From: Actinomucor elegans | Taxonomy: Eukaryota > Mucoromycota > Mucoromycetes > Mucorales > Mucoraceae | DNA length: 64,000 nucleotides | Assembly: GCA_026027325.1 (NCBI GenBank) | Contig: JAMSLZ010000016.1 | Coordinates: 62,001 to 126,000 of the forward strand | Direction: 5' to 3' | Part shown: in pieces, positions 51,492-62,567 of the stretch | How the letters are laid out: the number at the start of each line of letters is the position of its first letter | Numbering within the stretch: position 1 is the first letter of the stretch | Notes under the pieces: generated by a model | Told to the model about the DNA's origin: nothing | Seen by the model: only the letters and a program-made list of their open reading frames with translations | The model's database searches: none | Translations under genes and position numbers: made by a program

Positions 51492-51797
51492 ATGCTAACT
51501 CAAATTATTTTGGTCATAATCTTTATGGTATGTATGAATTCCGTTCACGTTTAATTAACCTGTGCTGATTTCTTTCATTTACCACTCATTTTTAGGCCGT
51601 TTTGATACTTGAACATATGGTAAGCACTTAATCTTCTATCCGCTCAAAAGCTTGTTTTACTTACATCCATTTTCATTTGTTTTAGTACTATTCTGCTGAA
51701 TGCCCCTACGCAACAATACTTGGTATGTTTAACTTCTGACTGGAATTATAAACACGTTATTCACCTCTCTTTTTGATGTTTAGATTTTGCTAATTAA
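51492..51797 (+). CDS. Candidate micro-exon gene for a 36-residue peptide
   Basis: Four small exons (51492-51527, 51596-51619, 51686-51722, 51784-51797) separated by introns of 68, 66 and 61 nt with donors GTATGT, GTAAGC, GTATGT and acceptors ending TTTAG or TTTTAG. Joined, they give one open frame from ATG to TAA. It starts MLTQIILVIIFMAVLIL, a hydrophobic signal- or membrane-type helix, followed by a short polar tail with one cysteine. No family recognised. Intron lengths match those in the CACTA genes. Support is the agreement of three splice pairs with one open frame; short exons in AT-rich DNA could do this by chance. Confidence 0.4.
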
Positions 51798-52328
51798 ATT
51801 ATCCTCTTGGTTGAAGTGGCTTTTCTTTTGGATCGTTTCTTAATATAATGCCTTTTCGGTTGTGCTTTCTTTACTCTGATTGCCTCTCTAAAAAATGGCG
51901 CGTTTTACTACGACAATACTGGTTTGCTGAAGTTAGTTATTTATGGCTATTATATCTGGTACTCTTTCTGGTGGATTATTATTTAGCAATGAATATACAA
52001 TATTTTTATTCAATAAAAATGTGTATAAACCAAAATTATAGTAAAAGATGTAAAATGTGTATAATTATAAAATATCAATTATTATTGGTTCAATTTAATG
52101 TAAAAGGACCGTAATATATGTAAAAAGACGGTAAAAGGAGGACTGTTTTACGGTCATTTTCATGGAAATAGTTGAACTTTTACCATACTTTTACCAACAG
52201 TACTAGTTGAACTTGTCCGGCCGTAAAAGGATGGTAACAGGCGAACACATACCGCGGTAATAGTTGAACTGTTACGGCCGGAATATTTTGGTAAAAGTAC
52301 GGTAATATTACATAATAATACCAATATA
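51798..52328. other. Unassigned stretch ending in a cluster of TTACGGCC motifs
   Basis: 51798-52110 shows nothing clear. 52113-52328 holds many variants of TTACGG(CCG), GGTAAAAG and AGTTGAACT in both orientations, leading into the palindrome TTACGGCCGTAA of the direct repeat. It looks like the clustered subterminal motifs of a transposon end, but no transposase is present. Confidence 0.5.
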
Positions 52329-52743
52329 TTACGGCCGTAACAGCATGGTAATAGTCCGACTATTACGGCTGTAACACTCCAACTATTACCACATAAAGGC
52401 CAATACTAGGATTTTTTCACTTTTTATGATATAATCGTAATAAGCATGATTTTTTATTGTGGTTACCATTTTTTTTTAAGTTTGTATCTATAATGGTTGT
52501 GGAGATATTGAAGAAAATATATATTTTCATATTTATGTTTCTTTAAAGTCCAACTTAAAACATCGACTTATAAGCGGACTGTACAAATGGGGTTGGTGTA
52601 AGGTCTAACCTTGATTTTAAATTATAATAAATGAGTTTGTATCACCCTGCTATTATCCATTAAAGCTATATTCTATGGTTAAAGAGTAGTTATGAGGATA
52701 ATATGTACACATGAAAATTGGTTGCATTTTTTGAGAATTGTAT
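52329..52743 (+). repeat. 414-bp direct repeat, copy 2
   Basis: Second copy of 50241-50654, cut at 52744 by the insertion of element E. It may continue beyond the far end of that element, outside the window. Confidence 0.88.
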
Positions 52744-52744
52744 C

Positions 52745-53046
52745 TGTGGTGAAATAGCCACATAATTGAAGTACAGACAGACTAGAGGCCTGTGCGCCCT
52801 AGCTGTAGCACATACATACTAAAGCATCATTGATTACCTTATACAGCGATACAGTCCTTAAACAGAGATACGTCCTTCTTATACTTCTTATATGAACACA
52901 AGTAAATAACCTTCAGTCACAATTCAACGAGTATAAATACAAGCTAGAAAAACTAGTTAGAAAGAACTAATCACATTTAAGTTGAATAAACTATAACCAA
53001 GTTATAATCGACTTACTACCTGCTTTTATATTTTAATTTTACCGCA
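52745..53046 (+). repeat. Element E 5' LTR
   Basis: 302 bp, TGTGGTGAAATAGCCACA..TTTTACCGCA. A GTATAAATACAAG TATA-like box lies near 52931 and TTGAATAAA near 52982. The solo copy at 34520-34804 supports the ends. Confidence 0.92.
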
Positions 53047-53076
53047 TTTTTTTCGATTAAACTTAACAACTACACT

Positions 53077-54658
53077 ATGTCTCAAAACAACTCTACCACT
53101 CCGGTTACTGTACCTGACCTTCTGGCTAATACTCCCACTGCTACTTGTGCTGCTGAAGAAACTATGGAAGGTATTGAAACTGGTAACGTATCCGAACTTA
53201 GTCAGGCTAAGACTACTGAATCAGTCATGGCTATGTCTGAGGATCATAAAGAGGAAAAGGGGCCCATTGGTGATCTAGCTATCAATATTTTAATGGATCG
53301 CCGAACTGTAGCTTCTCAGAGATATGCTAGTCTCCTCATCTCTGATGGTGCTGAACTTCTTGGTAATGATCCCGAGGCGTATGACCGTGAAATGGAAAGG
53401 CTGATCAAGTGCATCGATACCTACAATAAGCATATCGATGTAATGGTGACCGCCAACAGGAAAATTCAAATCCACAAAGCTGTATCCGAAGCCATGCCCA
53501 CGGAGAGAGCTCCTGCTACTAATAACGGTGATACTACTATCCTCATGCGTTTGGCTCCCAGAGATCTGCCCAAGTTCCAACTGACTGGTGATACTGTTTA
53601 CTACCCAGGCGAAACGGTATACAACTCAGTAGAACACTTTTTACGCACATTTGAAAAGACTCTTATTTCAACTGGCAATGATGTTGAACGCACTTGGAAG
53701 CAGTACATTCAAGGTACTCTAGCTATGGATTATGACGTATGGATGAAAGGTGATTTGCTTGTACAAGATACTTGGGAAACGGCTCGAAAAGTATTCTTGG
53801 ATACCTTTGGTGGGGCTCAAGACAAACTGGATGCTAGGCGTTTGGTGATGAATATGCGTATTCGCACCAATGAAACAATCAACTCATTCAACTTGAGATT
53901 TACTCGTGCTGCAAGTGAAGCAGGCTACAGCAAGTTTGACAATACCATTGCTGATGCTTTTATGTATGCACTTCCCCAAGCTTGGCAACCCGCAATTAAT
54001 ACAGTATTGCATTCTAATGGCAAGAACTCTACTACTTGGATTGTAAGTGATATCGCTGCAGCTGCTCTCAATGTGTATGGCCAACAAGTCCCTGGTTCAT
54101 TAGCCAATGAAAATGGTTTGTCAAGATCCAAGGGTGGTTTCGGCGCTGATATGGCCTCGCCTCAAGGCTCACATAACATCAACAAAGGCAAACGTAAGGC
54201 TGAAGATTTTTATCATCACAAACGTACCACCAGTCCCACTTCTGCGTCCACGATTGATCGTTTCTACTGCCCTCGCCATGGTGGTAAGCTATCCAACCAT
54301 GATGAACGCAACTGTTTCAGCATTGCCAAGCACGCTTCTTCGTCCTCTTCTTCTTCTGGTCGTGCTGGATCTATGACACCATCTGGGTCTAGACCATTTA
54401 CATTTTTGGGGAATAACAATGCACCTTTAAGGGCAAACGGTAACAATCCCTGCCGTTTTTGCAAGAAGCCTTGGTTCAGAGGGCATTCTTGCCAAGAATA
54501 CAGACAAGCCATGAGGGCTAACCATCCTGGTCCCTCAGTTCTTGCAATTCGTGCTGACACTCTGGTCTCGGAGGAAGACGAAGATAAGAAGGTCAAAGAG
54601 GCGATGGAAGACCTCAACTATGATTGTAAGTTCGATGATGATAAATCACATAATACAA
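53077..54658 (+). pseudogene. Element E Gag (interrupted by CACTA)
   Basis: 527 residues before the insertion. Thr/Glu-rich N-terminus, capsid-like region (about 160-350: DLPKFQLTGDTV, SVEHFLRTFEKTL, TWETARKVFLDTFGG), then zinc-binding FYCPRHGGKLSNHDERNC and the CCHC knuckle CRFCKKPWFRGHSC near 458-471. Removing CACTA with one copy of CAA joins the frame to the protease at 62041 (HNTRSTFNLMTP), so Gag and protease were one ORF. Confidence 0.92.
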
Positions 54659-55961
54659 CACTATGGCGAAAATATTGTCGGTTTTTTGCCCAAAAGTTGA
54701 TAATATTAGGGGTAAAATCGACTATAGTTCTGCTAATAATTATTGTCAATTTCTAGGCAGTGTTTTTTCGGCGGTTGATAATATTAGTGACTCTTATTCG
54801 ATAATATTATGGGTAAATACTATAATATTAAGGGTTTTCCTTCAATATTATTATGGGTAAATTGTATAATAGTAGTGGTTTCCAGTCAATAATAGTATGG
54901 ATTAATCCCTCCATATTGATGATTTATAATCAATATTATTATTAGTTTTCTATCATATATTCACAATACACTACTAATAATATTATAGTCATTTTGGTTA
55001 TTCAGATAATAATTTAATTGCTATTTTTTTTATTTATATAATATATAACTTCAACAGATATTACTCTAATACACACTAGCCTTCAATAGCTGAATATACA
55101 ATAACCAGCTTTCTATCACACACGAACAGTATTTAACTTACCTTATTGTCATACAAGTATAAAAGAATTTATGTCCCACTGGCAAGTAACAGGTAAATGA
55201 ATTAAGCAAATAACTGTATAAATAATGTCAGTTATCGTTGATGAAACAATATTTTAAGAGTATATTTGAACTAACCTTTAGAAGAATGGCCCACGCTTGT
55301 ATAATAGCATATTTTAATCATCTTTTCCTAAAGTAAGTAATGATTAGATTCTTGAATGAAACTCGCTATTGCTACAGACTTACCAACACTATATCAGACA
55401 CAATCAATTATAATTCACTGGGCTACAGTTTTAATAGTCTTCGTCTTGTATATATACACAACTAAATCTATTATAACAGTATTAGATTAATATACAAAGA
55501 AATTAATGGATTAGTAATCATTGCACTTACTTAATGGTTATTAGCTTTAAAACTAATAGTAAAGGTTCAAAAGCTATATGGCATTACTGGCTATAAGTAT
55601 TACTGAAGTGGTATAAGTATTTAAGAATACAAGTCAGTATAAGAATATAAGCAGTATGAATGACGACGTATTTATAGATAATTACGACATTAAGAACGAG
55701 GGAAATATTCGAAAGCTTGGAAAAAAAAACACAATTACAAGCTGACATTGAGGTTAATTCCTATTATACAGAAGCTTCAGTTAAAGTGTTGTGCGCAATA
55801 AGAGTGACAAATGTCAAGAAACCTTACGTTTAATGTGCCAATTTAGCAAACGAAAAAAAAGAAAGAAACTCAAGATTGGTGTAAAAAAGTTTTTCTTAAT
55901 ACTGAAAAGCCGCAGAAAAATGCTACGTCAGCTACTTAAACCAATAAAAAAACGTCTATAT
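54659..55961. other. CACTA left non-coding end with subterminal motifs
   Basis: 54690-54920 repeats variants of ATAATATTATGGGTAAA at least five times, likely binding sites for the element's own protein. The rest to 55961 is AT-rich without a credible gene. Confidence 0.7.
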
Positions 55962-57044
55962 TTATTTCGTTTTTTTTGTATTTTTCTTAGAGCGTGGTTT
56001 ACGCTTATTGGAATCCGCTTCTTTGGAACGATTGTCAGATCCAGCCTCCTCATCTTCACCAACGTCAGGTTGAACCGTAATGGCTTTTCTTTTCGTTGAT
56101 GAGCGAGCAGAATGTAGATCCAACAAGCTAGCAATTGGAGATGCAAGACCAACTGGAGCAACAGAAGTAGCTAGACGATCAACAAGGATATGCTGATTAT
56201 CCACACTATTTGCATAACAAGCATATTAATAAAGATATAAAAACAGAAATAAAAAAGCATCTAACCTGAAGAACGATTCAATCTCATTGTCTTCAACAGA
56301 TTCTTGATTTTGTTGACTTTCACCTTCTTCAGCAGAATTACTTCTGGTACGTACAGTCTTCTTGTTTTTGAGTGCTTCAGATAAAAGTAACTTGGCAGCC
56401 CACATCTCTACACAGAGATGCAGATGCAAGCCCACATCTAAAGCACGTTTCTCTAAAAGCAAAGCATAACGTTCTTGAATGCTGGTATCCTCTTCGCCAA
56501 TTTCACTCCAAGTTTTACCAACAATATTTATATTTGCCCTTTCCATGTCTTTCAAGACATCTCTTGCCAAGTATTTCAACGTATTGTATTGCGGTTGAAC
56601 ATCATCATCGGTCAGTTCATTTTGTTGGCCTTTTATATACTTGAGGTGTTTCAAGAGGGCATATAACCTTAATGGTGCAGAAGGGGTGACATTTGTCTTG
56701 GTTGCCTTTTGTTGATAACGCACTTTTGCTTCTTCTAGCACTTTTGGGATTGACCGTTTACTACGTAAATTAGGATTCAAAGCATTTGCAATTGCTTCTC
56801 GTTCAGCTATATATGACAAGCTAAGAGGTTAATAAAACTGAATGTAGTAACATGCTTCAGATATGATTGTACCATCGTCAAGTGCTTGTTCAATTTCTTC
56901 GTTAGATGAAACCCTCGAAGCTTCTCGAGGAAATAGAGGTGCTAATATTTGGATCAAATCTTGAATTAAACGACGGTTGATTAAGATTTCTTGTTCAATC
57001 TTCTCAAAGTAGACGCTCCAATTATTGTTGTTGTTGTTTGACAT
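55962..57044 (-). CDS. CACTA second gene, 318-aa protein (accessory, TnpA-like by position)
   Basis: Proposed exons on the minus strand: 57044-56873, 56806-56266, 56205-55962, with introns of 66 and 60 nt (GTACAA..TATAG and GTTAGA..AATAG). Joined length 957 nt gives 318 aa. Asn-rich start, helical N-terminal part (about 10-40), a central helical region (RLYALLKHLKYIKGQQNEL), acidic stretches (EEGESQQNQESVEDNE) and a lysine-rich tail (NKRKPRSKKNTKKTK), probably nuclear. I recognise no domain. By position and charge it could be the element's DNA-binding partner, as TnpA is in En/Spm. That role is inference. Confidence 0.68.
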
Positions 57045-57449
57045 AGCTATAAAGTAAATATATTATAAAGAAAAGTGATTGAATGATTTGAGCTATTTAA
57101 CTGTTTTATAAGCGTACTTTACCATTTATCCATTAGTAATCCTTACTAATGTCCAAAGAGCTTTCTGGAAAGTAAGCTTACTGACAGGTATGACTGACTT
57201 GGAAAGGAATTAGCTTGATTAGAAATCATAAGGATCCATTAAAATGTATTCGATATCTGAATAATCTGGAAGGCTGAGTAATATGAAAAGCTGATTAGTT
57301 CAAAGGATTCAACAGCCTAAAACAATGAATTACCATTGAGAACTCTGTCAATTGTAGACCAAGCAAACGTATTTAAGACCTGCTTTTTCTAAACAACAAA
57401 ACCGCTATTCATTAATTCGATATATTTACTTGTTTTTACTTATCTTTAA

Positions 57450-60422
57450 ATGGGCAAAGTTTCCTCTTCTGCTACACCATATAAATATACTTGCGCTACT
57501 TGTTTGAGGCCATTCAAAACTGTTAAAGCTAGGAGTAATCACTATAGCCATAATCGTGATCATAGAAAACAAAGGGTCGTCCAAACGCAAGAAGCTAGCA
57601 TTCCTGTCCAAGGTGAGTTAACAGATATATTACTAAAGCTTTTAATTTAACAATATACCTTGTTTGAAATAGAGCCTACTCCAATTGCTTACAACGTCAA
57701 ATCCTCGGATCAAAACCTTTTCACCAATACGGAATTAAATAGCATCCAATTGAGAGATATTTGCGACACGTATGGTATTCCTCGAGAGGCTCAAAGAGAA
57801 CTTGTCTATCTAATGCGTACCATAATCAAAAACAATGAAGAGAGCCGTAAAACCGATGGATTGGGTATGTATCTATTCAAATAGAGTTAAAAAAAAAGTA
57901 CTTATCAGCTTTTATTCCCATTATATATAGGTTACCTACCATCCACTCTCATGTTCCCTGATACCTTGGATCGTACTCTTAAAGCAAAAACCAATATTCA
58001 ATGTCATTTTCATGATGTCTGCGTCAATGGTTGCATGCTGTTTGAAAAGGAAGATATAGAGACTATTCAATGTAAAAACCCTGCTTGTAAAGAAAATCGC
58101 TTTGATGATCATGGTAAACCTCGTCGCTCTATGAAGATGCTTCCTATTGGTGAACAAGTCGCTCAAATGCTTGCGAATGCAAAGACAAGAGACTTGATGA
58201 AATACCGCTACAACTATAAATCAACTGACGGTGAATATAAAGATTACTTTGATGGTGCAGCATACAAGTACTTTAAGGATAATAGCATTCTGTTTTCCGG
58301 TGAAGATGATGTCGCAATGGTTCTTTTTGTCGATGGTTTCTGTACTAGCAAGAATCATAAAGGGGACAAGTTAACAATCATCCATCTCTTGAATATGAAC
58401 ATTCCCCCAGAATACCGCTACCAAGACGAATACATGCTTCAATTGGCGATCTTGCCAGGTCCAAACTACCCAAAGTACATGCATACCTTTTTAAAGCCTA
58501 TTATTGATGAGTTTCATGCTCTGTCTACCAAAGGCATGCTTGTACAAAAGGATGGTGTAATTGTTTGTCAAGCTAAAGTCAACTTGGTGATGGCTACTGG
58601 TGATCTTCCTGCTGCAGCTGAGCTTGCAAATCATATTGGTCATATGGCTACGTTTGGTTGCCGTATTTGTCGTGTCCAAGCTGAACGTCATGATTATCAT
58701 AATTGTTTTTTAACGATCGACAATGAGATCAGAAGCAGAAACGATTTCATTTCCCCAGATGCAGCGAATGTAAGTACTATAATCAGCATTAATCTTTACA
58801 AGTTTTTAACATTTCTTTTTCTTTTTACCTCATAGAGCTACAGTATCAAGTCTGCAACACCATTTGCAATACTTCCCAGTTTTACTGGCGCTACTTTTTT
58901 TGGTTTAGACGAAATGCATCTTCTCGGACAAGGTATCGCTCAACACGTATTCAATATGCTGACAGTCGACATGGGTAAAGAGTACAATGCAGCAAGAAAA
59001 ACTCGATATAAGCCCAATGAAGATGAATTGAGTGATGCCCGATTGAAGTCTGCTGATGAATGGCCGTATACTTTCTATATTCCAAAATTATCGCTCATCA
59101 AAATTGGTAAACTTGTTGAAGCTTCTAGAGCCACTGTACCGACATCCTTTTCATCCAAATGGGAAGATCCAATTATCAAGAGTGGTGGCAAACGTGCTGT
59201 TGACTGGATTGATATTTTCTTATATATGATTCCCACCTTGTTCGTTCCTGAATTGATTCAAGAATCCGCTAAGAAACCATTGATTCATCTGACAAAAGCT
59301 GTCGCATTGGCTCTTAAATGGGAACTTTCTATTGAAGACCTTATTCTGATGGAAAGGTAAATATATTTTTTTTGTACTCATAAATCTAGTTTACTTACAT
59401 ACTTTCCAAAGATATATCAAAGAATGGCAAGAATTTTTGTTGGCAGAAATCAAGGCAAAGCGTATTCATTCCGGTGTATTCAAGCCTGTTCAACACTACC
59501 TTTCGCATATAGTCTATATGATCAAACAACAAGGTGTGTTGAGAGCATATTCCGCCCGATCAATGGAAAGAAGCATCGGAAAATACAAAAAGCTCATCAA
59601 GTCAAAGGTTGATGCTGGCGCAAACGCTGGTAATATCTTGGAAAGACTCATAACGCGTAATCATATAAACAGCCAGACTTGGGATGTTCATACTGAGCTT
59701 GACCTGATCACTCCTCGAAAATACAGCGAATCCACTTTCAGGAATAACCCTTCTGGTGATGCTAGTGATCCACAATTATGGGCTCCCTTTAGTAATATTT
59801 CAGTGGATACTCTTCCCTTTGGTGTCTCCACTCAAACTTTTTTGAAGGCGCTATTGCATTACTATCGCCGTACTGAAGCAAATGGTGTAAATATTGCTGA
59901 AATTGATTCGTTGAATAGTATTTCCATCGCTGGTCGTGCCTGGGCATATGGCAATGTATATACGTCTACCATGTATAAAAGCCATATAAATGAATATCGT
60001 CGAGGAAACAATTACGTGATGATCACTGCCAGCTACTTGAAGTAAGTAATTAGCTCAAGAACAAAAACCTCTTTGATTAACCAACCTTTGTTAATAGTCG
60101 AAATAATTCCATTCGTGAAAGCTGGTTCATTGGTTCTATCGTTTTCTTTTTCGAGCATTCATTCAATGGTAGACCACAGTATTTGGCTTTGGTTGATTTA
60201 GCGAAAAAGAATGCAACTACCAAATATGACAAGACTATTGCTTTGGTTGAGCTGCACAGTAGCGGTGCACACAGTTACGCTGTCTGTCGGTTTGAAGATA
60301 TTGTTGCCAGTGTAGGTCTTGTGCGTTCAAGTGAATCTAATGAGAAAGAGTTCAAGATCATCTCTCATCATATATTTAAACAAGATCTAGAGCAAAATGC
60401 TGGCATATTAAGTCGTTTGTAA
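57450..60422 (+). CDS. CACTA transposase (Tnp2 / Transposase_21 type), six exons
   Basis: Proposed exons: 57450-57612, 57673-57864, 57931-58769, 58836-59356, 59412-60041, 60098-60422. All five introns (55-66 nt) are GT..AG and keep one frame, giving 889 aa. An N-terminal C2H2 finger has Cys15, Cys18, His31 and His38. The catalytic region has VLFVDGF (about 252), LPGPNYPKYMHTFLKPIIDE, then ATGDLPAAAELANHIGHMA with GCRICR (about 340-360), the Tnp2 signature. FGLDEMHLLGQGIAQHVFNML follows in exon 4. No stop or frameshift, so it should be functional. The zinc finger fused in front is worth noting. Confidence 0.88.
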
Positions 60423-62037
60423 ATAGCATGAAGACAAGAGCAAAAAGCGTTTTATTTTGAAATAAAATTGTTCTCTGAATTGATTATGTATTTAAACCAC
60501 CGAAAATAATATAAAGCTTCCCTCCAAAAGGACTTCATCATAATATAGCAAAAGTAAAATAGGTATTTACACTTTCTGTAGTAGATATAAACTATAGATA
60601 ATTTAACTCGTTTTTATATATCATGTTATTAATTCGAGAGAAAGGTATTAGCAATCTTGCAACAGAATGTAAAAACATTTCTTAATCAAAAATTTAACCC
60701 ATTTCCCTGATGTTTAAGAAATTATTTCATAATATCAGAAATATAGAACCAGGATAACCCAAGTTATACAGTTCTATATTCATCATTCAATAATGTTAAT
60801 TGACTATTTAGTTGCTCCAGTTAATCTTTAAAACCAAATGTAAAATATGATTAATGCTCTTGTTTATCTTTATAGTAAAATTAGTTTATTATCAAGCAAT
60901 GCGGATTAATTTTCCAACAGACAGCAAAAATGTTCATCGATTGTAGTTTTCTAGCACCTAAAAAAACGTGCATGTTTTTGAAGCTTTCGATCGTCATTAA
61001 GAATTCTATCATAATCATCAATTACTCGAAAGTCCAAAAACGAACGCGTTTTTTTGTAGTTTGAGAAGTGGATATATGATTTTGACAATAAATCATCTAG
61101 TTAAATAACCGCCTAGCAATAATGACTAAGATTACTGGCAATTAATAATCGCTACTTGACCTATTTTTTTTTTTACACAATAATTTATCTCTTTTTTTAC
61201 GCAATATATTTCTTTTTTTTTACGCAATGTATTTCTTTTTTTTTAACGCAATGTATTTTCTTTTTTTCTTTCTTTCTTTCTTTATTCTATAATTTTACTA
61301 AACATAAAATTGAGTAAATTAGACACTTAATGGCAGCTCATTCTTAATGTCATTCAGCATTTTAAATACACAGCTATTAGCCAAAGGCTAAATCACGGCA
61401 ATGAAAGTGCTCAGCTTATTAAATGGAACTAGCGATTCGTTCTTGTTTCCAAAAGAGTAATTTACAAGAGAATTTTTTGCAACCTGACCTGTATAAGAGA
61501 CTTTTCAACGAATAATAAACGCATTTGAAAGACAATTGTTCAACATTATTTTTGACAAACGTTGAAATTAAACGTTTCTAGGAATTTACATAAAAGATCG
61601 TTGAAACGAAAAGCAGAGTTCATTTTAGTAAATAAAATAAACGAGGATTATGTTGTTGCGTACAAGCATCAGAATTTCATGTACTCATTTATAAGAAGTT
61701 TGCAAGATTTGGCTTTCATCGGCAAAAGACAAGAATACATAAAAATTGTTTGCAAATAAAATGGAGTTCAGGCTTTTCTTTCTTATTGTCAATTTATGTT
61801 ATAATATTGACTAAACCCATAACATTATTGTCTGCTTTCCACTAATATTAGGAGTAACCACTAATAAATGAGCAAAGCACTGTTAATTGCGCAGCCATAG
61901 AAAATAATTGCTCTAATTTCATTGGTTCGCAGATTATTATTAGTAGGTAAATCTATAGTATTAGTAGGTAAATGATAATAAAATCGTCGTTTTACCACAT
62001 AATATTATGGGTAGCACACAATATTTTCGCCATAGTG
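60423..62037. other. CACTA right non-coding end
   Basis: AT-rich. 61150-61280 has four or five runs of T followed by ACGCAAT and a short CTTT microsatellite. 61795-62020 repeats TAATATTAGGAGTAA/TTAGTAGGTAAAT motifs matching those at the left end in inverted orientation. A 65-codon frame at 61562 is not convincing. Confidence 0.7.
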
Positions 62038-62040
62038 CAA

Positions 62041-62567
62041 GAAGTACATTTAATCTAATGACACCCATTTATATAGAGGGTCGTAGACTCGTTGCCAAGG
62101 TGGATAGCGGGAGTGATGTAGCTTGTATTAATAAAAAGATATTGAATAAAGACTTTTCTGATATACACATAAACAAAGTGAATGGTTATCTAAATTTTTT
62201 AGCACTCAATAACGAAGGCAAAAATAGTAAAGCTAAAAGGATCGGTAAAACACGACCTATGACTGTTACATACACAAATAATATATCCTTTAAACATGCT
62301 TTTGAAGTCGTAGAATTTAGTGACGTTATGGAAACTGAATTTGACGTACTCTTAGGTACTGATATATTACCAAAGATGAATATCTATCTTGGAGGCGTTG
62401 CTTTTAACTGGCCTAATGACATTGCAAAAGAAAGTAAACAGTTTGAAAACGTTAACTTCGATAATGACAAGCATTATGACCCTGACAATGCACTATATGG
62501 AAACACTGAACAAAGAAAAGAGTATATGAAAATGATTCAGGCTTCAATTAACAAAATGCTACTATAA
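62041..62567 (+). pseudogene. Element E protease region
   Basis: Continues Gag: LMTPIYIEGRRLVAKVDSGSD holds the aspartic protease triad DSG, and FDVLLGTDILPKMN its C-terminal part. The frame ends at 62567 because one A is missing from the A-run near 62556; RT continues in another frame. Homologous to element D 42940-43250. Confidence 0.87.

Larger units (their letters stand above)
54659..62037 (+). mobile_element. CACTA (En/Spm-type) transposon, complete
   Basis: 7379 bp. Inverted ends CACTATGGCGAAAATATTGT, 20 bp, perfect. 3-bp duplication CAA (54656-54658 and 62038-62040). CACTA ends plus a 3-bp duplication define the superfamily. It contains a spliced Tnp2-type transposase (plus strand) and a spliced second gene (minus strand). 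Both look intact, so it may be active. Confidence 0.94.

Noticed and set aside
61150..61280. Spaced T-runs with ACGCAAT as a CRISPR-like array
   Set aside because: Repeats are imperfect, low-complexity and without regular spacers; a decayed microsatellite in a eukaryotic transposon.
61562..61759. 65-codon frame in the CACTA right end
   Set aside because: Short, AT-rich, no splice support and no domain.
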